A model generated the notes under the pieces. The model was not told the DNA's origin. It searched no databases and saw only the letters and a program-made list of their open reading frames with translations. Shown here piece by piece: positions 1-10,873 of a stretch of 64,000 bases of DNA (within the stretch, counting starts at the first letter, position 1; every line of letters begins with the position of its first letter). The stretch comes from Zymoseptoria tritici IPO323. Lineage: Eukaryota; Ascomycota; Dothideomycetes; Mycosphaerellales; Mycosphaerellaceae. The position numbers and the translations under genes were made by a program. The stretch covers positions 1,364,001 through 1,428,000 of the forward strand of contig NC_018211.1 in the NCBI RefSeq assembly GCF_000219625.1, read 5' to 3'.

Positions 1-2405
1 GCGACAACAAATACGCCGCGGAAGGCTACGGTCTCCAAGACGCGAAGAAAGGAGTCATTTTTGAGGCCTTCCCCAATGTGCTCCATCTTCAACTCAAACG
101 ATTCGAGTATGATTTCCAAAGGGACGCCATGATGAAAGTTAACGACCGTTACGAATTTCCCGAGGTGTTTGATGCTTCACCCTACCTTGACGATACTGCC
201 GATAAGTCCGAGCCTTACATCTACCATTTGCATGGAGTGCTGGTGCACTCTGGAGACCTCAACGCTGGCCATTACTATGCTTTCTTGCGACCTGAGAAGA
301 ATGGCGAGTTCTTCAGGTTTGACGACGACAGAGTGACGCGGGCGACGAAGAGGGAGGCCATTGACGACAACTTTGGCGGCGAATACTCGGCCAACAATGG
401 AGGTAAAGGCCAAAATCCATATACCCGGCAGTGGTCGACGAAGCGTTCCAACAACGCCTATATGCTTGTGTACATTCGCGAGAGCCGACTCGATGAAATT
501 CTCCCCAAGGACCAGGATGTTCTACCACCTCCACATCTCCCGACCGAGATCGCGGAGGAACGAGCGCAGATTGAGCGTCGACGCAAGGAGAAGGAGGAAG
601 CACATCTTTACATGCCAGTACTTGTGGCGACGGAGCAAAGCTTCAAGTCGTATCAAGGTGTAGATTTGATTCCTTGGGCCTCCGAGGACGCGTCAGAACC
701 AGCGGCCCCCAAGGCGTATCGCCTACTAAGAACCATGACGGTGGCAGAGTTCACCACGCATATCGCAAAGGAGAACGGTCAGGAGCCAGATCTCCTCCGA
801 CCTTGGATCATGGTGAATCGTCAGAACGGCACCGTCCGACCAGACCATCCTTTGATGTGGCCAGAAATGACACTACAAGAAGCTTCCGACAAGTTTAGCA
901 CGCGAACGTCTGGCTTCAGGGTATTCATGGAAGAAACCACGCGCGACCAGGATGGTCAACCCAAATGGCCAGCCGATGAAGTGCCATCTTCGCCGGTAGT
1001 CAACGGTCAAGCCGCTCAATCCCAGAAGCCAATCATCTTGTTCTTGAAGCACTTTGATGTGGATCGCCAGGTACTCCAAGGCATCGGACACGTCTACATG
1101 AACCCTCAGGACAAGGCCATGGACGTGGCCGTACCAATTCTTGAAATGATGGGCTGGGACACCGGAGTTCAGCTTCAACTATTCGAGGAGATCAAGCAAA
1201 ATTACATTGAGCCGATCAAGGCCAAGAACACCCTGCTCAGCTCTGAGATACAAGATGGAGACATCATATGTTTCCAGCGCCACCTCACCGAAGAGGATGC
1301 CACAGCACTCAAGCAGAAGAATCCTACAGCTTGCCTCGATGCTGTCCAATTCTACGACTTTTTGATGAACCGCGTTTTCGTCAACTTCACGCCAAAAATG
1401 TCACCAGCGCCAAATCTCCAGCTCCGCAACCAGTCCGAGGAGAAGTTTCAGCTGGCTTTGTCGAAGAAAGATACCTACGACGCACTCGCCCTGAAAGTTG
1501 CCGAGTATCTTTCTTCGGTGTCTGCGGCCCCAGTAGATCCATCTCACGTTCGATTCACCACTGTCAACGTTCAGTCTGGCAAGGCCAGGAGCCCGGTGAA
1601 GAAAATGCAAGGCACGAGCGTCAATTCGATACTGTTCTCAACCAGCGGATACGGCGGCTACAGTTATACCCCAAGTCAGGCTTCGGACCAGCTGTACTAC
1701 GAAGTGCTGGAGATGAGTCTGGCGGATCTGGAGCAGCAGAAGAACGTTCGCGTCACTTGGCTCACCGAAGGCATCGCCAAGGAGGAACCGCTCGATATTC
1801 TGGTACACAAACAGTCACAATTTACTTCGGTCCTGGACGGCATACAGAAACGTCTCGACTTGCCGAATGAAGCTCTCGAACGCATCCGATTTTACGAGGT
1901 CCATGGGAACAAGGTTTACAAGACTTTGCCTAACAGCCACGCCGTCGCAGCGCTCAACGAATTCATGACTGTCATCGCCGAACGTGTACCAGATGAGGAA
2001 TCGGAGCTCGATGCAGAAAATGGCGATCGGTTGTTGTTCTGCTTCCACTTCGAAAAGGAGCCTTCAAAGTCCCACGGAGTTCCGTTCATCTTCCTAATGA
2101 AGGCAGGTGAGATCTTCAAAGAAACCAAGGAAAGGATTTCGAAGCGTACTGGCATCAAGGGTAAGAGTCTCGAGAAGGTCAGGTTCGCAATCATCAAGGG
2201 TGGTCAAAACTTCAGCAAGCCGGTTTGGATCGAAGATGGTAAGCAGATCGTTCCAACCCAACGACATTGTGGTCTGGGAAGACTAACGCATGGCATAGAT
2301 GACATCCTTTCGGACAAGCTTGGCTCGGATGATCACCTGGGCCTCGAACATCCAAACAAGAACCGTAACAACTGGGCGAAATACGAGAGTCTCAACATCC
2401 GGTAG
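1..2405 (+). CDS. ubp15: Ubiquitin carboxyl-terminal hydrolase, USP7/Ubp15 family (5' partial)
   Basis: The frame is open from the left edge (codons start at base 3), so the N-terminus, including the MATH domain and the catalytic Cys, lies outside the window. The visible part begins inside the USP fold. LQLKRFEYDF is followed by the His box (HSGDLNAGHYYAF), which holds the general-base His. About 600 residues of USP7-type C-terminal ubiquitin-like domains follow. The family removes ubiquitin from substrates in nucleus and cytosol. A 60-bp intron is likely at 2239-2298: it has a GTAAGC donor, a GACTAAC branch site and a CATAG acceptor. Removing it gives the family-like end ...EDDDILSDKLG...DDHLGLEH. 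The intron is a multiple of three and stop-free, so an unspliced reading also stays open. Family call is firm; the fungal symbol is assigned by similarity. Confidence 0.9.
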   Translation, partial: DNKYAAEGYGLQDAKKGVIFEAFPNVLHLQLKRFEYDFQRDAMMKVNDRYEFPEVFDASPYLDDTADKSEPYIYHLHGVLVHSGDLNAGHYYAFLRPEKNGEFFRFDDDRVTRATKREAIDDNFGGEYSANNGGKGQNPYTRQWSTKRSNNAYMLVYIRESRLDEILPKDQDVLPPPHLPTEIAEERAQIERRRKEKEEAHLYMPVLVATEQSFKSYQGVDLIPWASEDASEPAAPKAYRLLRTMTVAEFTTHIAKENGQEPDLLRPWIMVNRQNGTVRPDHPLMWPEMTLQEASDKFSTRTSGFRVFMEETTRDQDGQPKWPADEVPSSPVVNGQAAQSQKPIILFLKHFDVDRQVLQGIGHVYMNPQDKAMDVAVPILEMMGWDTGVQLQLFEEIKQNYIEPIKAKNTLLSSEIQDGDIICFQRHLTEEDATALKQKNPTACLDAVQFYDFLMNRVFVNFTPKMSPAPNLQLRNQSEEKFQLALSKKDTYDALALKVAEYLSSVSAAPVDPSHVRFTTVNVQSGKARSPVKKMQGTSVNSILFSTSGYGGYSYTPSQASDQLYYEVLEMSLADLEQQKNVRVTWLTEGIAKEEPLDILVHKQSQFTSVLDGIQKRLDLPNEALERIRFYEVHGNKVYKTLPNSHAVAALNEFMTVIAERVPDEESELDAENGDRLLFCFHFEKEPSKSHGVPFIFLMKAGEIFKETKERISKRTGIKGKSLEKVRFAIIKGGQNFSKPVWIEDGKQIVPTQRHCGLGRLTHGIDDILSDKLGSDDHLGLEHPNKNRNNWAKYESLNIR

Positions 2406-3724
2406 ACGGCATCTCTCATGCATGAGGGAGGCATGCATCATGATTTCGAAAGACACTGGGTGGATTCGGCAGGCTTCCTTTGCGATTGTACAGATACTCG
2501 CGAGCATTATGGCGGTCACGAATGGTTTGGGAGTGCGGTGCTTCGAGTGAAAGGGCACCTGGCCGGGACATCGGCACCGATCTAGAGAGGAGGGTCGACT
2601 TTCTCATGCGTCACGGTGTTGCCGCCTGGTTCTGAGCAGAATCGCGCCGTCGATTCTCTGAAGCGCAGCCGCACGCCACAGCGCGGCGACGACTCGACGA
2701 GATATTTCTCTTGTTGTCATCTATCATCTCGGCGAATTGAATACTTGCAGCGTGCTTCCAGCGAAGGGCGGATTCTCTCTTGCGAGCAAATAGATATCTG
2801 CGAACTCCAGAAGAATGGATAGCATTTTGCACGAACTCACAATCACCCCGCCATCACACTTCCAACTTGACTTTTCTCTCGAACATCAATTCCCCGATGC
2901 AGTCCTTACCTCCGATGCACTGACTGCTGGAACCACAAATGACACTGAAGTAAAGCGGCACGACCGCAAGCCGTCCGGCAAACGCGGAGTAGACAGCAGA
3001 ATCGGGACGCAGCCCCGACGTTCAGCTTGCTCAAAAGACTTCACTTTGTCTTCCGTTATAGGAAAGCAGCGCCGTAGACACGTACAGCCGTTAGTATGCC
3101 GCATTTGCAATGCCAATCATGGTGTTTGAGAGAATTTTTGATGATCTTTAGCTTTGCTTGTGGGAATGCTGTACACTGGAAGCATGCCTCGAAGAGTTGA
3201 TGCTCCGAAGCTGCCGACTGAAGATGTGGATAGGCTGCAGGACATGGAGGACGGATGACGAGATTTGAGCACATATGCCGCATTCGCACACTTGCGACGA
3301 AAGCGTGAGAGAGCGCAATGGTGGAGCTGTGATAATGTTGCTCGACCTGCCTCGTTCTGGATGGCTCGCTTTGCGTATGCTCGTAGCTTGATCTTTGTTC
3401 TGTTCGCAATCAGACGCGGCAGTCAGGTGGTACTCGAGACATTCTTCGTTCTGCAGTATGAGTTGCTAGTAGCCCGTCTCCGCGTAGCTCAACTGCGCGC
3501 CATTGCGAGCTCACAGATGCGAGCGATCCATCGTCTGTGAGAGCTGATGAATCTTGGTTTTCCGCGACAATCGTGTCTATCATCGTTGCGTAACCAGAGT
3601 TCTTGCCTGCTCCAGTCGCAAGCACGAACAGGGAAAATCGTATATGTAGTGCGGTATGTGCTCGTCAAAACGTGCATCGTTGCATTAACATCTATTCTAT
3701 AAGTACAGCGACCAGCGTGCAGTC
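2406..3724. other. Intergenic, 1.3 kb
   Basis: This lies between the deubiquitinase stop and the p24 gene, whose 3' end faces it. The longest reading frame is about 104 codons (2815-3129, plus) with no recognisable domain. I see no supported gene, RNA or repeat. Confidence 0.5.
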
Positions 3725-4536
3725 TCAAACATAGCCTAGACAACCCGATATTAGCGACATTTCAGCTCAGCGCAAAATGATCACACTCACCCTTGCGACC
3801 ACCAGTGAAGAACATCTTCACCACGAAAACCTGCAGAGCAGCCATGGCAATCATCAAACCGGTCTCCATCAAGTTGAGCTTGAATATGCGGGCTTCCGTG
3901 CTCCTGACAGTGCTGAAGTTCCTGTTCTCGCGAGTGCGGAAGTATTTCTGTTGTCTCGTCAAGGTCGACACTTGGCCGGAAAGCCTCGTGATGCTCTCCT
4001 CCACGCTGCCGACTTGCTCTGGCGTGGCGCCTGCCTTTTGCGGAAGTTGTGCTACGCCCTCATTTTCCACCTAGCGATTGTCAGCCGTAGGGGTTCCCAA
4101 GTTCTCCGTCCATGCCCGCGTACCGTAACATCAAAGTCCACCACTTTGTCCGCAAAAGTGGAGATTGTGTTGTCCAGACAGAATCGGTATTCGCCAACCT
4201 CTGTCGTCGTGAACACAAAGTCGCCCTGTCGCTCTTTCTCGCCGTCTAGGATAAGACGCTCCTTTCCAGAAACCTTGTCTGGACCGTGGACCGAGTAGCT
4301 AACTGCAAGCTGGCGTTAGTTCTGCGCTCACTACCAGGATCCGATTCAGTGTTCTACGCACGGTCGAAGTCTCCACCTGCCTGAACAGCGAACCAGAATG
4401 AGACCTTGGTTCCTGGCTCCTCGACATGCGCGTAGACGCATTCATGCGTGTTCGCGGGTAATTTGTAGGTGAGCGAAGTTGCTGAGGCGCAGGAGAACAC
4501 GCCGAGCAGGGCGAGAACGGGCGAGAAGGAGCGCAT
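3725..4536 (-). CDS. p24/emp24-family cargo receptor (Erp type), 4 exons
   Basis: The gene has four exons: 4362-4536, 4124-4302, 3791-4070 and 3725-3735, encoding 214 residues. It starts with a signal peptide (MRSFSPVLALLGVFSCASA). A GOLD domain follows, with the paired Cys of ECVYAHVEEPG and YRFCLDN. A coiled-coil stretch (QVGSVEESITRLSGQVSTLT) comes next, then RTRENRNFSTVRSTE, one transmembrane helix near the C-terminus, and a short cytosolic tail ending GRKGYV. The family cycles between ER and Golgi in COPII/COPI vesicles as cargo receptor and coat organiser. The last exon encodes only the final residues, and splicing to it (GTGAGT...CTAG) restores the tail typical of filamentous-fungal Erp proteins. 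The subfamily (Erp1/2/3/4) cannot be fixed by eye. Confidence 0.88.
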
Positions 4537-5270
4537 GATTTTGTCGATTCGCAGAATCGAATGGAGGTCCGAAAAGTTTCCGCAGTCGGTGTTGATCGTT
4601 GCACTGTTGGCGCAATGAAGAAGTGAAGACGTTCGAACACTCGAGTGGAAATCTAGACACGCAATGCGCGAACAAGGGGAGGTCAATTCAGGGTCCTGCT
4701 AGCCACTAGCTTCAAGTGCCAAGCCATGTTCAGCTACCTAGCTAAGATACGATGTCTACAGGAGGTCTACGCTCTCTCGACGATCAATGGGATAGGTATC
4801 ATATGATCCAAGAGGAAGCGATCACATTTGGAGTAGAAAGAGACATCAAATGTCTACATAAGCTTGAATTAGCTTTCGACGACGCTTCTTCAGCCTTTCC
4901 AGCTGCAAGAGGTATGCCCACGAGATGACAACCCGCTTCTGTACCCAACGTCTACAAAGCCCAAATGCTCGGGAAGGCCTTCGGTGGAACAGCGGCCAAG
5001 ATTGGCATGTTATTCACAGCCAACTCCGCTTCTACAACAAGACCTTCGCTAGCACTGTACACGGAATCGAGGAAACCGTACAGTTGGCGATGCTCTGATT
5101 CAGAATGGAGTGCTTGCGAGCCTGAGTGGAGATCGCAACGCTCCTAGCCGTTCTCGATCAGCCGCAGCATGGCGTTCGCAGTCCAGCAGGGCGCGGGCAT
5201 GCAGGATGCGGCGCCGTGGAGAAATTGCTTGCAAGCATGATAGTTTCACCCTTCCTCCTCAGTGGCGCAT
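4537..5270. other. Intergenic, 0.7 kb
   Basis: This is the upstream region of the p24 gene and the downstream region of the DUF1279 gene. Nothing further is recognised. Confidence 0.5.
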
Positions 5271-5981
5271 TCACTTCACATCCTTGGGCAAGACTCCGCC
5301 AGCGGTAGCTCCGGTACCAGCGGTTGCGGAGCCTTTCGCTGCTACATTCCCTTTCCGCTTGACGATACGCGATAGCCAGTTGGTGACGGGCAGAACGGTC
5401 CACCTCGCGAACCACGGTGTAGCCCACACGCTCAGCATGAGCCGAAGGGGTAGCAATGCCTTTGTAATCGCATAGGCAGTAGCCAGCTCCACCGCCAAGC
5501 GCGTCACTTGTTCTCCTTTCCCATACCACCTGTCTCCTTTCCCATCTTTGAACCAGTTCTTCTTGCGGAGCCAGTTCCCGAACTTCTCTGTCCAAACAGC
5601 AACCCACTTCCACTCGCTCACGAATGGCGGCATCCATCCTGACCAGTGGAATATTCCGGCCAATCCAAATAAAGGCACAACCGCAGTCAGCTCGTGAAGA
5701 AGAAGAAAGGCGGTAATGTGGGAGACTGGAGCATTGCGTAGAGGCTCAGTGTAGCGACGGAGGAATTTGGGCAGCCTAGACTCGATCCTTGTGACTTTAG
5801 ACGCTGCTGTCGCTGGCTGTGACGGCGGAGCCTGTTGGGCGTAAAATCTGGAGTGCCGTGGTCTCCATTTCCCGAGGACAGTTGCTCGAGCTGGTAATGC
5901 TGCGCGTAATGATCGGTTCATTCTGACGGAAGATGGACGATGCCGCCAAAGTACAGGTGATGTATTGTTTGGCACGTGCAA
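5271..5981 (-). CDS. Mitochondrial DUF1279 (FAM210/Fmp10-like) membrane protein
   Basis: Single exon, up to 236 residues. An internal Met (residue 21, base 5921) is followed by a basic, Arg/Ala-rich stretch that looks like a mitochondrial presequence, so translation may start there. The signature RRYTEPLRNAPVSHITAF and the following hydrophobic segment (LLHELTAVVPLFGLAG) mark the DUF1279 domain. A second hydrophobic stretch lies at about residues 160-190. Family members (animal FAM210A/B, yeast Fmp10) are mitochondrial inner-membrane proteins of incompletely defined function. The gene is divergent from vps1, with about 275 bp between starts. Confidence 0.82.
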   Translation of the reverse strand: MHVPNNTSPVLWRHRPSSVRMNRSLRAALPARATVLGKWRPRHSRFYAQQAPPSQPATAASKVTRIESRLPKFLRRYTEPLRNAPVSHITAFLLLHELTAVVPLFGLAGIFHWSGWMPPFVSEWKWVAVWTEKFGNWLRKKNWFKDGKGDRWYGKGEQVTRLAVELATAYAITKALLPLRLMLSVWATPWFARWTVLPVTNWLSRIVKRKGNVAAKGSATAGTGATAGGVLPKDVK

Positions 5982-6256
5982 GGTTGTCCGGGCTTTAGCG
6001 TGATGCGGTGCTAGCTTTCAGGGTGTCTCGAGCCTCAAAGCCCACAAGCGTCGTCAACTTTGAAGGCAACAAGATAACAAAACTCCACCAAACTCCCACG
6101 ACACCTAGACCACCGACTCGACGCTTTTCATCCTCAGACACAGCCGAAGCGCCATCATCGAACCTCCTTGCGCCTATCCGACTCGCCCGCGAAGCGCCTT
6201 ACGACTACGAAAGGCTTCACTACTGAGCACCTTACAACTGTTGAGAGCCGCCCGTC

Positions 6257-8566
6257 ATGGCGCAAACAAATCCAAATGCGTATGTGCCGCAGCAGACGCT
6301 CGTGGAAAGTTGCTGACAGTGTTCAGCATCAACGTAAACGATCCAGGCCTCATCACACTCGTCAACAAACTCCAGGATGTCTTTACGACAGTCGGCGTAC
6401 GTGTTCGCAACCCGGGCAAGAGCTTCGAAATCGCATACTGATACTTCAACTCGCAGGTCCAAAACCCGATCGATCTGCCCCAAATCGCTGTCGTTGGCTC
6501 ACAATCGAGTGGAAAGAGTTCGGTGCTGGAAAACATAGTCGGACGAGACTTGTACGATATCCAGACGCTGGGAACATCAAGACACTGGCTGACTGTCCTA
6601 GCCTACCACGAGGTACCGGAATCGTCACAAGGAGACCTCTCATTCTCCAACTCATCAACAGATCTCCTCCTGCGAAACCGCAAGAGAATGGCGCAAATGG
6701 CGAGGAAACAACGGACAAGGAGTCAAATGCAGACGAGTGGGGAGAGTTCTTGCACATTCCTGGCCAGAAGTTCCACGACTTCAACAAGATCCGTGACGAG
6801 ATTGTGAAGGAGACAGAAAGCAAGACCGGTCGGAATGGAGGAATCTCACCCGCGCCCATCAACCTGCGCATCTACTCGCCGAATGTCCTGACACTCACAC
6901 TGGTCGATCTGCCTGGTCTGACCAAGGTGCCGGTGGGTGACCAGCCGAGAGATATTGAGAGGCAGATCAGGGAAATGGTCCTCAAGCAGATCTCCAAACC
7001 CAACGCGATCATCTTGGCTGTCACGGCTGCCAACACGGATTTGGCCAACTCCGATGGATTGAAGCTCGCAAGAGAAGTCGACCCTGAAGGTCAACGGACA
7101 ATTGGTGTGCTCACAAAGGTGGATCTCATGGACGATGGTACCGACGTTGTGGATATTCTGGCCGGCCGCATCATTCCTCTCCGACTAGGCTACGTTCCAG
7201 TGGTCAACCGTGGACAGCGCGATATCGAGAACAAGAAGGCCATTTCATATGCGTTGGAGAATGAGAAGAACTTCTTCGAGAATCACAAGGCCTACCGGAA
7301 CAAGGCTTCTTACTGCGGAACACCGTATCTCGCGCGCAAGCTCAACCTCATCCTCATGATGCACATCAAGCAAACACTTCCCGACATCAAGGCACGCATT
7401 TCCGGCTCTCTTCAAAAATACTCGGACGAGCTCAAAACTTTGGGCGACAGCATGCTCGGGAACCCAGCCAACATCATTCTCAACATCATCACTGAATTCT
7501 CCAACGAATACCGCATGGTCCTGGAAGGTCACAATGCAGAGCTATCGTCGATTGAGCTGTCAGGTGGTGCTCGTATTGCATTTGTCTACCACGAGCTGTA
7601 CAGCAACGGTGTGAAGGCGGTGGACCCATTCGATCAAGTTAAGGACATTGACATCCGGACAATTCTCTACAATTCCTCTGGTTCTTCTCCGGCACTATTC
7701 GTGGGCACCACCGCGTTTGAACTCATCGTGAAGCAGCAAATCAAGCGCCTCGAAGAGCCCTCTCTCAAGTGTGTGAGCCTCATCTACGACGAGTTGGTTC
7801 GGATATTAGGTCAGCTCATGAACAAGCCTCTTTTCCGTCGATACCCTGGCTTGAAGGAGAAGCTCCATGCGGTGGTTATCGCGTTCTTCAAGAAAGCCAT
7901 GGATCCCACCAACGCGCTAGTGAAGGATATGGTACAGATGGAATCCTGCTACGTCAACACTGGCCATCCTGACTTCCTCAACGGACACCGCGCAATGGCC
8001 ATTGTCAACGAAAAGCACGCAGCCAGCAAACCGATTCAGGTCGATCCCAAGACTGGCAAGCCTCTGCCTGCCAGCATTCAGCCACCACGATCATCAAGCC
8101 CCAGCCTGGACCAGAACGGTGACGGGAATGGCTTCTTCGGATCTTTCTTCTCAAGCAAGAACAAGAAGAAGATGGCCGCGATGGAGCCTCCGCCACCGAC
8201 ACTGAAAGCCAGCGGTACACTCAGTGAGAAGGAGACACAGGAGGTCGAGGTCATCAAGCTTTTGATCTCGTCTTACTACAACATTGTGCGCCGAACGATG
8301 ATCGACATGGTTCCCAAGGCGATCATGTTGAAGCTTGTCGAGTAAGTTTGTCGAAGTCTTTGAACAGGAGACCCAACGACTGACCACTTCAATACAGACA
8401 CACCAAGGAAGAAATGCAACGCGAACTCCTCGAGCAAATGTACCGCACGCAAGAACTCGACGACCTACTCAAGGAAAGCGACTACACCGTCCGGAGAAGG
8501 AAGGAGTGTCAGCAAATGGTGGAGAGCCTCAGTCGGGCTAGCGAGATCGTCAGCCAGGTTCAGTAA
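6257..8566 (+). CDS. vps1: Dynamin-like GTPase Vps1, 5 exons
   Basis: The exons are 6257-6279, 6327-6396, 6457-6551, 6602-8341 and 8398-8566, giving 698 residues, the normal size for Vps1. The GTPase domain has the P-loop GSQSSGKSS at about residues 45-53, [13 protein letters not shown] (G3) and TKVD (G4). Middle/stalk sequences follow, then a Lys-rich insert ([17 protein letters not shown]...), and a GED ending in [17 protein letters not shown]. The [16 protein letters not shown] block favours Vps1 over the mitochondrial fission dynamin Dnm1. It acts in vacuolar/endosomal membrane scission and peroxisome division. The first two exons are short. I chose the ATG at 6257 because its splice joins directly to [17 protein letters not shown], the usual Vps1 N-terminus. 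All intron joins preserve family sequence. Confidence 0.95.
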
Positions 8567-8974
8567 ATTGAGTGTTTGAGCGATGATATGAGCGGAGTTT
8601 GGTGGAAGCGATCATGAGGCCTACGAGCACGAGATTGTCTCATCATGGATAGAGTGGCGACCGGAGTGCTGTGGTTGGTAGAACTATGGGCGGGTCGAGC
8701 AAGCGTGAGCCGATATCCCTTTGGTGCTGTGGTGGGTTGCATTGTGAATCGTGCACTTCCTGCGCAGTCTGCGAGAGCGAGCCGGGAACTAGATAGCTGG
8801 GAGAATGAAAATTCCACCACTACGACAATGTCCTGAATCACATTGCAGCATTCACAAGTCCGGCGTCGACATCGCATCTCTGGAAGGATGTTCGTTTGAC
8901 AATCTATATTTCCATTCCTACAAACCAGCTCATCGCCCGCCTTGAACACCAAAAGACAAGCAACAAACAACCCT
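8567..8974. other. Convergent 3' region
   Basis: About 0.4 kb separates the stops of vps1 (plus) and vma1 (minus). It is presumably the 3' UTRs of both genes. No feature is recognised. Confidence 0.5.
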
Positions 8975-10873
8975 CTACTCGTCCATCACGCTCGCAAACT
9001 TCTCGTTCATCCTCTGCAACAGGTCCTCGTACTTCTTAGTCACAGCTTCCTCGCCATCAGTAGGAAGCTCAAACTTCATACTCCTCAGGTCATTCTGGAT
9101 CTCCGAAGTCGACTCCCGCACCTTGTTCCACGTGTGACCCTGCGAGATCGCCTTCTGCGCCTCGTCGTGGAACGTCATCATGGCCTTCATCATGTATGCA
9201 GTCTTCCACAGCGGACAGAACTGATCGTAGTCACTGTAGCCGTTTTGCTGGAGGAAGTCGTCCTTGATGAGGCCGGCCACGTCGAGGGTGATCTTGTCGC
9301 CATCGCCGAGAGCGGACTTTCCGACCAGCTGCACGACTTGATCGAGGTCCTCGGATGTGGAGAGCAGTTCGCGGATACGGTCGCGGTAGCGAGGAAATTC
9401 CGGGTTGGTCTTCTCGTAGTATGGCTGCAGGATGTTGGTATACTTGGAGTAGGACTGCGAGGTGTTGATGGAAGGGAAATGCTTGCGCTGAGCGAGCTTC
9501 TTGTCCAATCCCCAGAAGACTTGCACGATTCCGAGCGTGGAGCTGGTGACGGGATCTGAGAAATCTCCTCCAGGTGGAGAGACGGCGCCGACGATGGAGA
9601 TACTGCCTTGCCGGTCAGGAGAGCCGAGAGCGACGACCTTGCCGGCACGCTCGTAGAATGACGCCAGCTTGGCTCCGAGGTAGGCGGGGAAACCTTGATC
9701 AGCAGGCATCTCTCCGAGACGACCTGAGATCTCACGAAGTGCTTCGGCCCAGCGAGAGGAAGAGTCTGCCATCATGGCGACGTTCTTGCCTTGGTCACGG
9801 AAGTACTCGGAAATGGTAATTCCAGTGTAGATGGAGGCCTCACGGGCAGCCACGGGCATGTTGGAAGTGTTGGCGATGAGGCAAGTACGCTTCATGATGG
9901 GTTCTTTGCGGCCATCGAAGTCGATTGTGAGCTGCATCCGTGGTCAGTATGCGGTTTCGTGGTTGCAGCAGTATGCTTTACGTACTTCTGGGAAGTCCAT
10001 CAAGACTTCAGCCATCTCATTTCCGCGCTCTCCACAGCCAACGTAGACGATCAGATCACTGTTGGAGAACTTGGACACAGCTTGACTAATGACAGTCTTG
10101 CCACATCCGAAAGCGCCAGGAATGCACACAGTTCCACCAAGCACAGAAGGGAAAAGAGCGTCCAAGACACGCTGTCCAACGATGAAAGGATCGCCAGAAC
10201 TGAGCTTGTCGGTCGAAGGACGTGGAACACGGACAGGCCACTCGTGCATCATGGTGTATTCCGACTTCTTGCCCTCAAACTCCACCTCGAGCATCTTCGT
10301 GTCAACAGTGTACTCTCCCTTGTCCGCAATCCAAGTGATGGTTCCTCTTGCGCGGGGTGGCAGCAGGATCTTGTGGTCGCTCAGCAAGCTGTTCTCCTCC
10401 ACCACACCGAAAACGTCACCACCAGTGATGTGGTCACCCTTCTTGAACTTGTCGCTGGGAGTGAACTTCCACTTCTTCTCACGGTTCAGAGATGGCACAT
10501 CGATACCGCGAGGGATGTAGATGCTTTGGGAGACGTCGCTAATGGCAGCAAGCGGTCGCTGAATTCCGTCGTAAATGGTCTCCATCAGACCAGGGCCCAA
10601 CTCCACGGACAATGGCTTGCCAGTGCGAGTGACGGGATCACCGACTGTCACACCAGCGGTCTCCTCGTAGACTTGGATGGTGGCCTTGTCGGCGTCGATG
10701 CGGATGACCTCGCCGACGAGGTTATCGTATCCGACCTTGCACAACTCGTACATGGCGCATCCGATCATGTTCTGAGCGACGATGACGGGTCCAGAGACCG
10801 AGAAGATGGAGCCCTGGTTCTCATTGTTCTCGTCTCTCTTCGCCGTCTTCTTCTGCTCTTTCTTGGGAGCCAT
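8975..10873 (-). CDS. vma1: V-type ATPase catalytic subunit A, 2 exons
   Basis: The exons are 9986-10873 and 8975-9931, giving 614 residues. This is the catalytic A subunit of the V1 sector, which hydrolyses ATP to acidify vacuole and Golgi. Visible features are the N-terminal beta-barrel ([16 protein letters not shown]), the P-loop GAFGCGKT at about residues 253-260, and [17 protein letters not shown]. The intron (GTACGT...ACTGACC...GCAG, 54 bp) joins MDFPE to LTIDFDGR. The intein site of budding-yeast VMA1 (before [12 protein letters not shown]) is uninterrupted, so there is no intein. The frame is open 96 codons upstream of the chosen ATG, but that part is low-complexity and outside the family. 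I treat it as 5' UTR. Confidence 0.95.

Noticed and set aside
2815..3129. 104-codon frame starting with MDSILHELTITPP
   Set aside because: No domain, no intron signals, no support beyond length.
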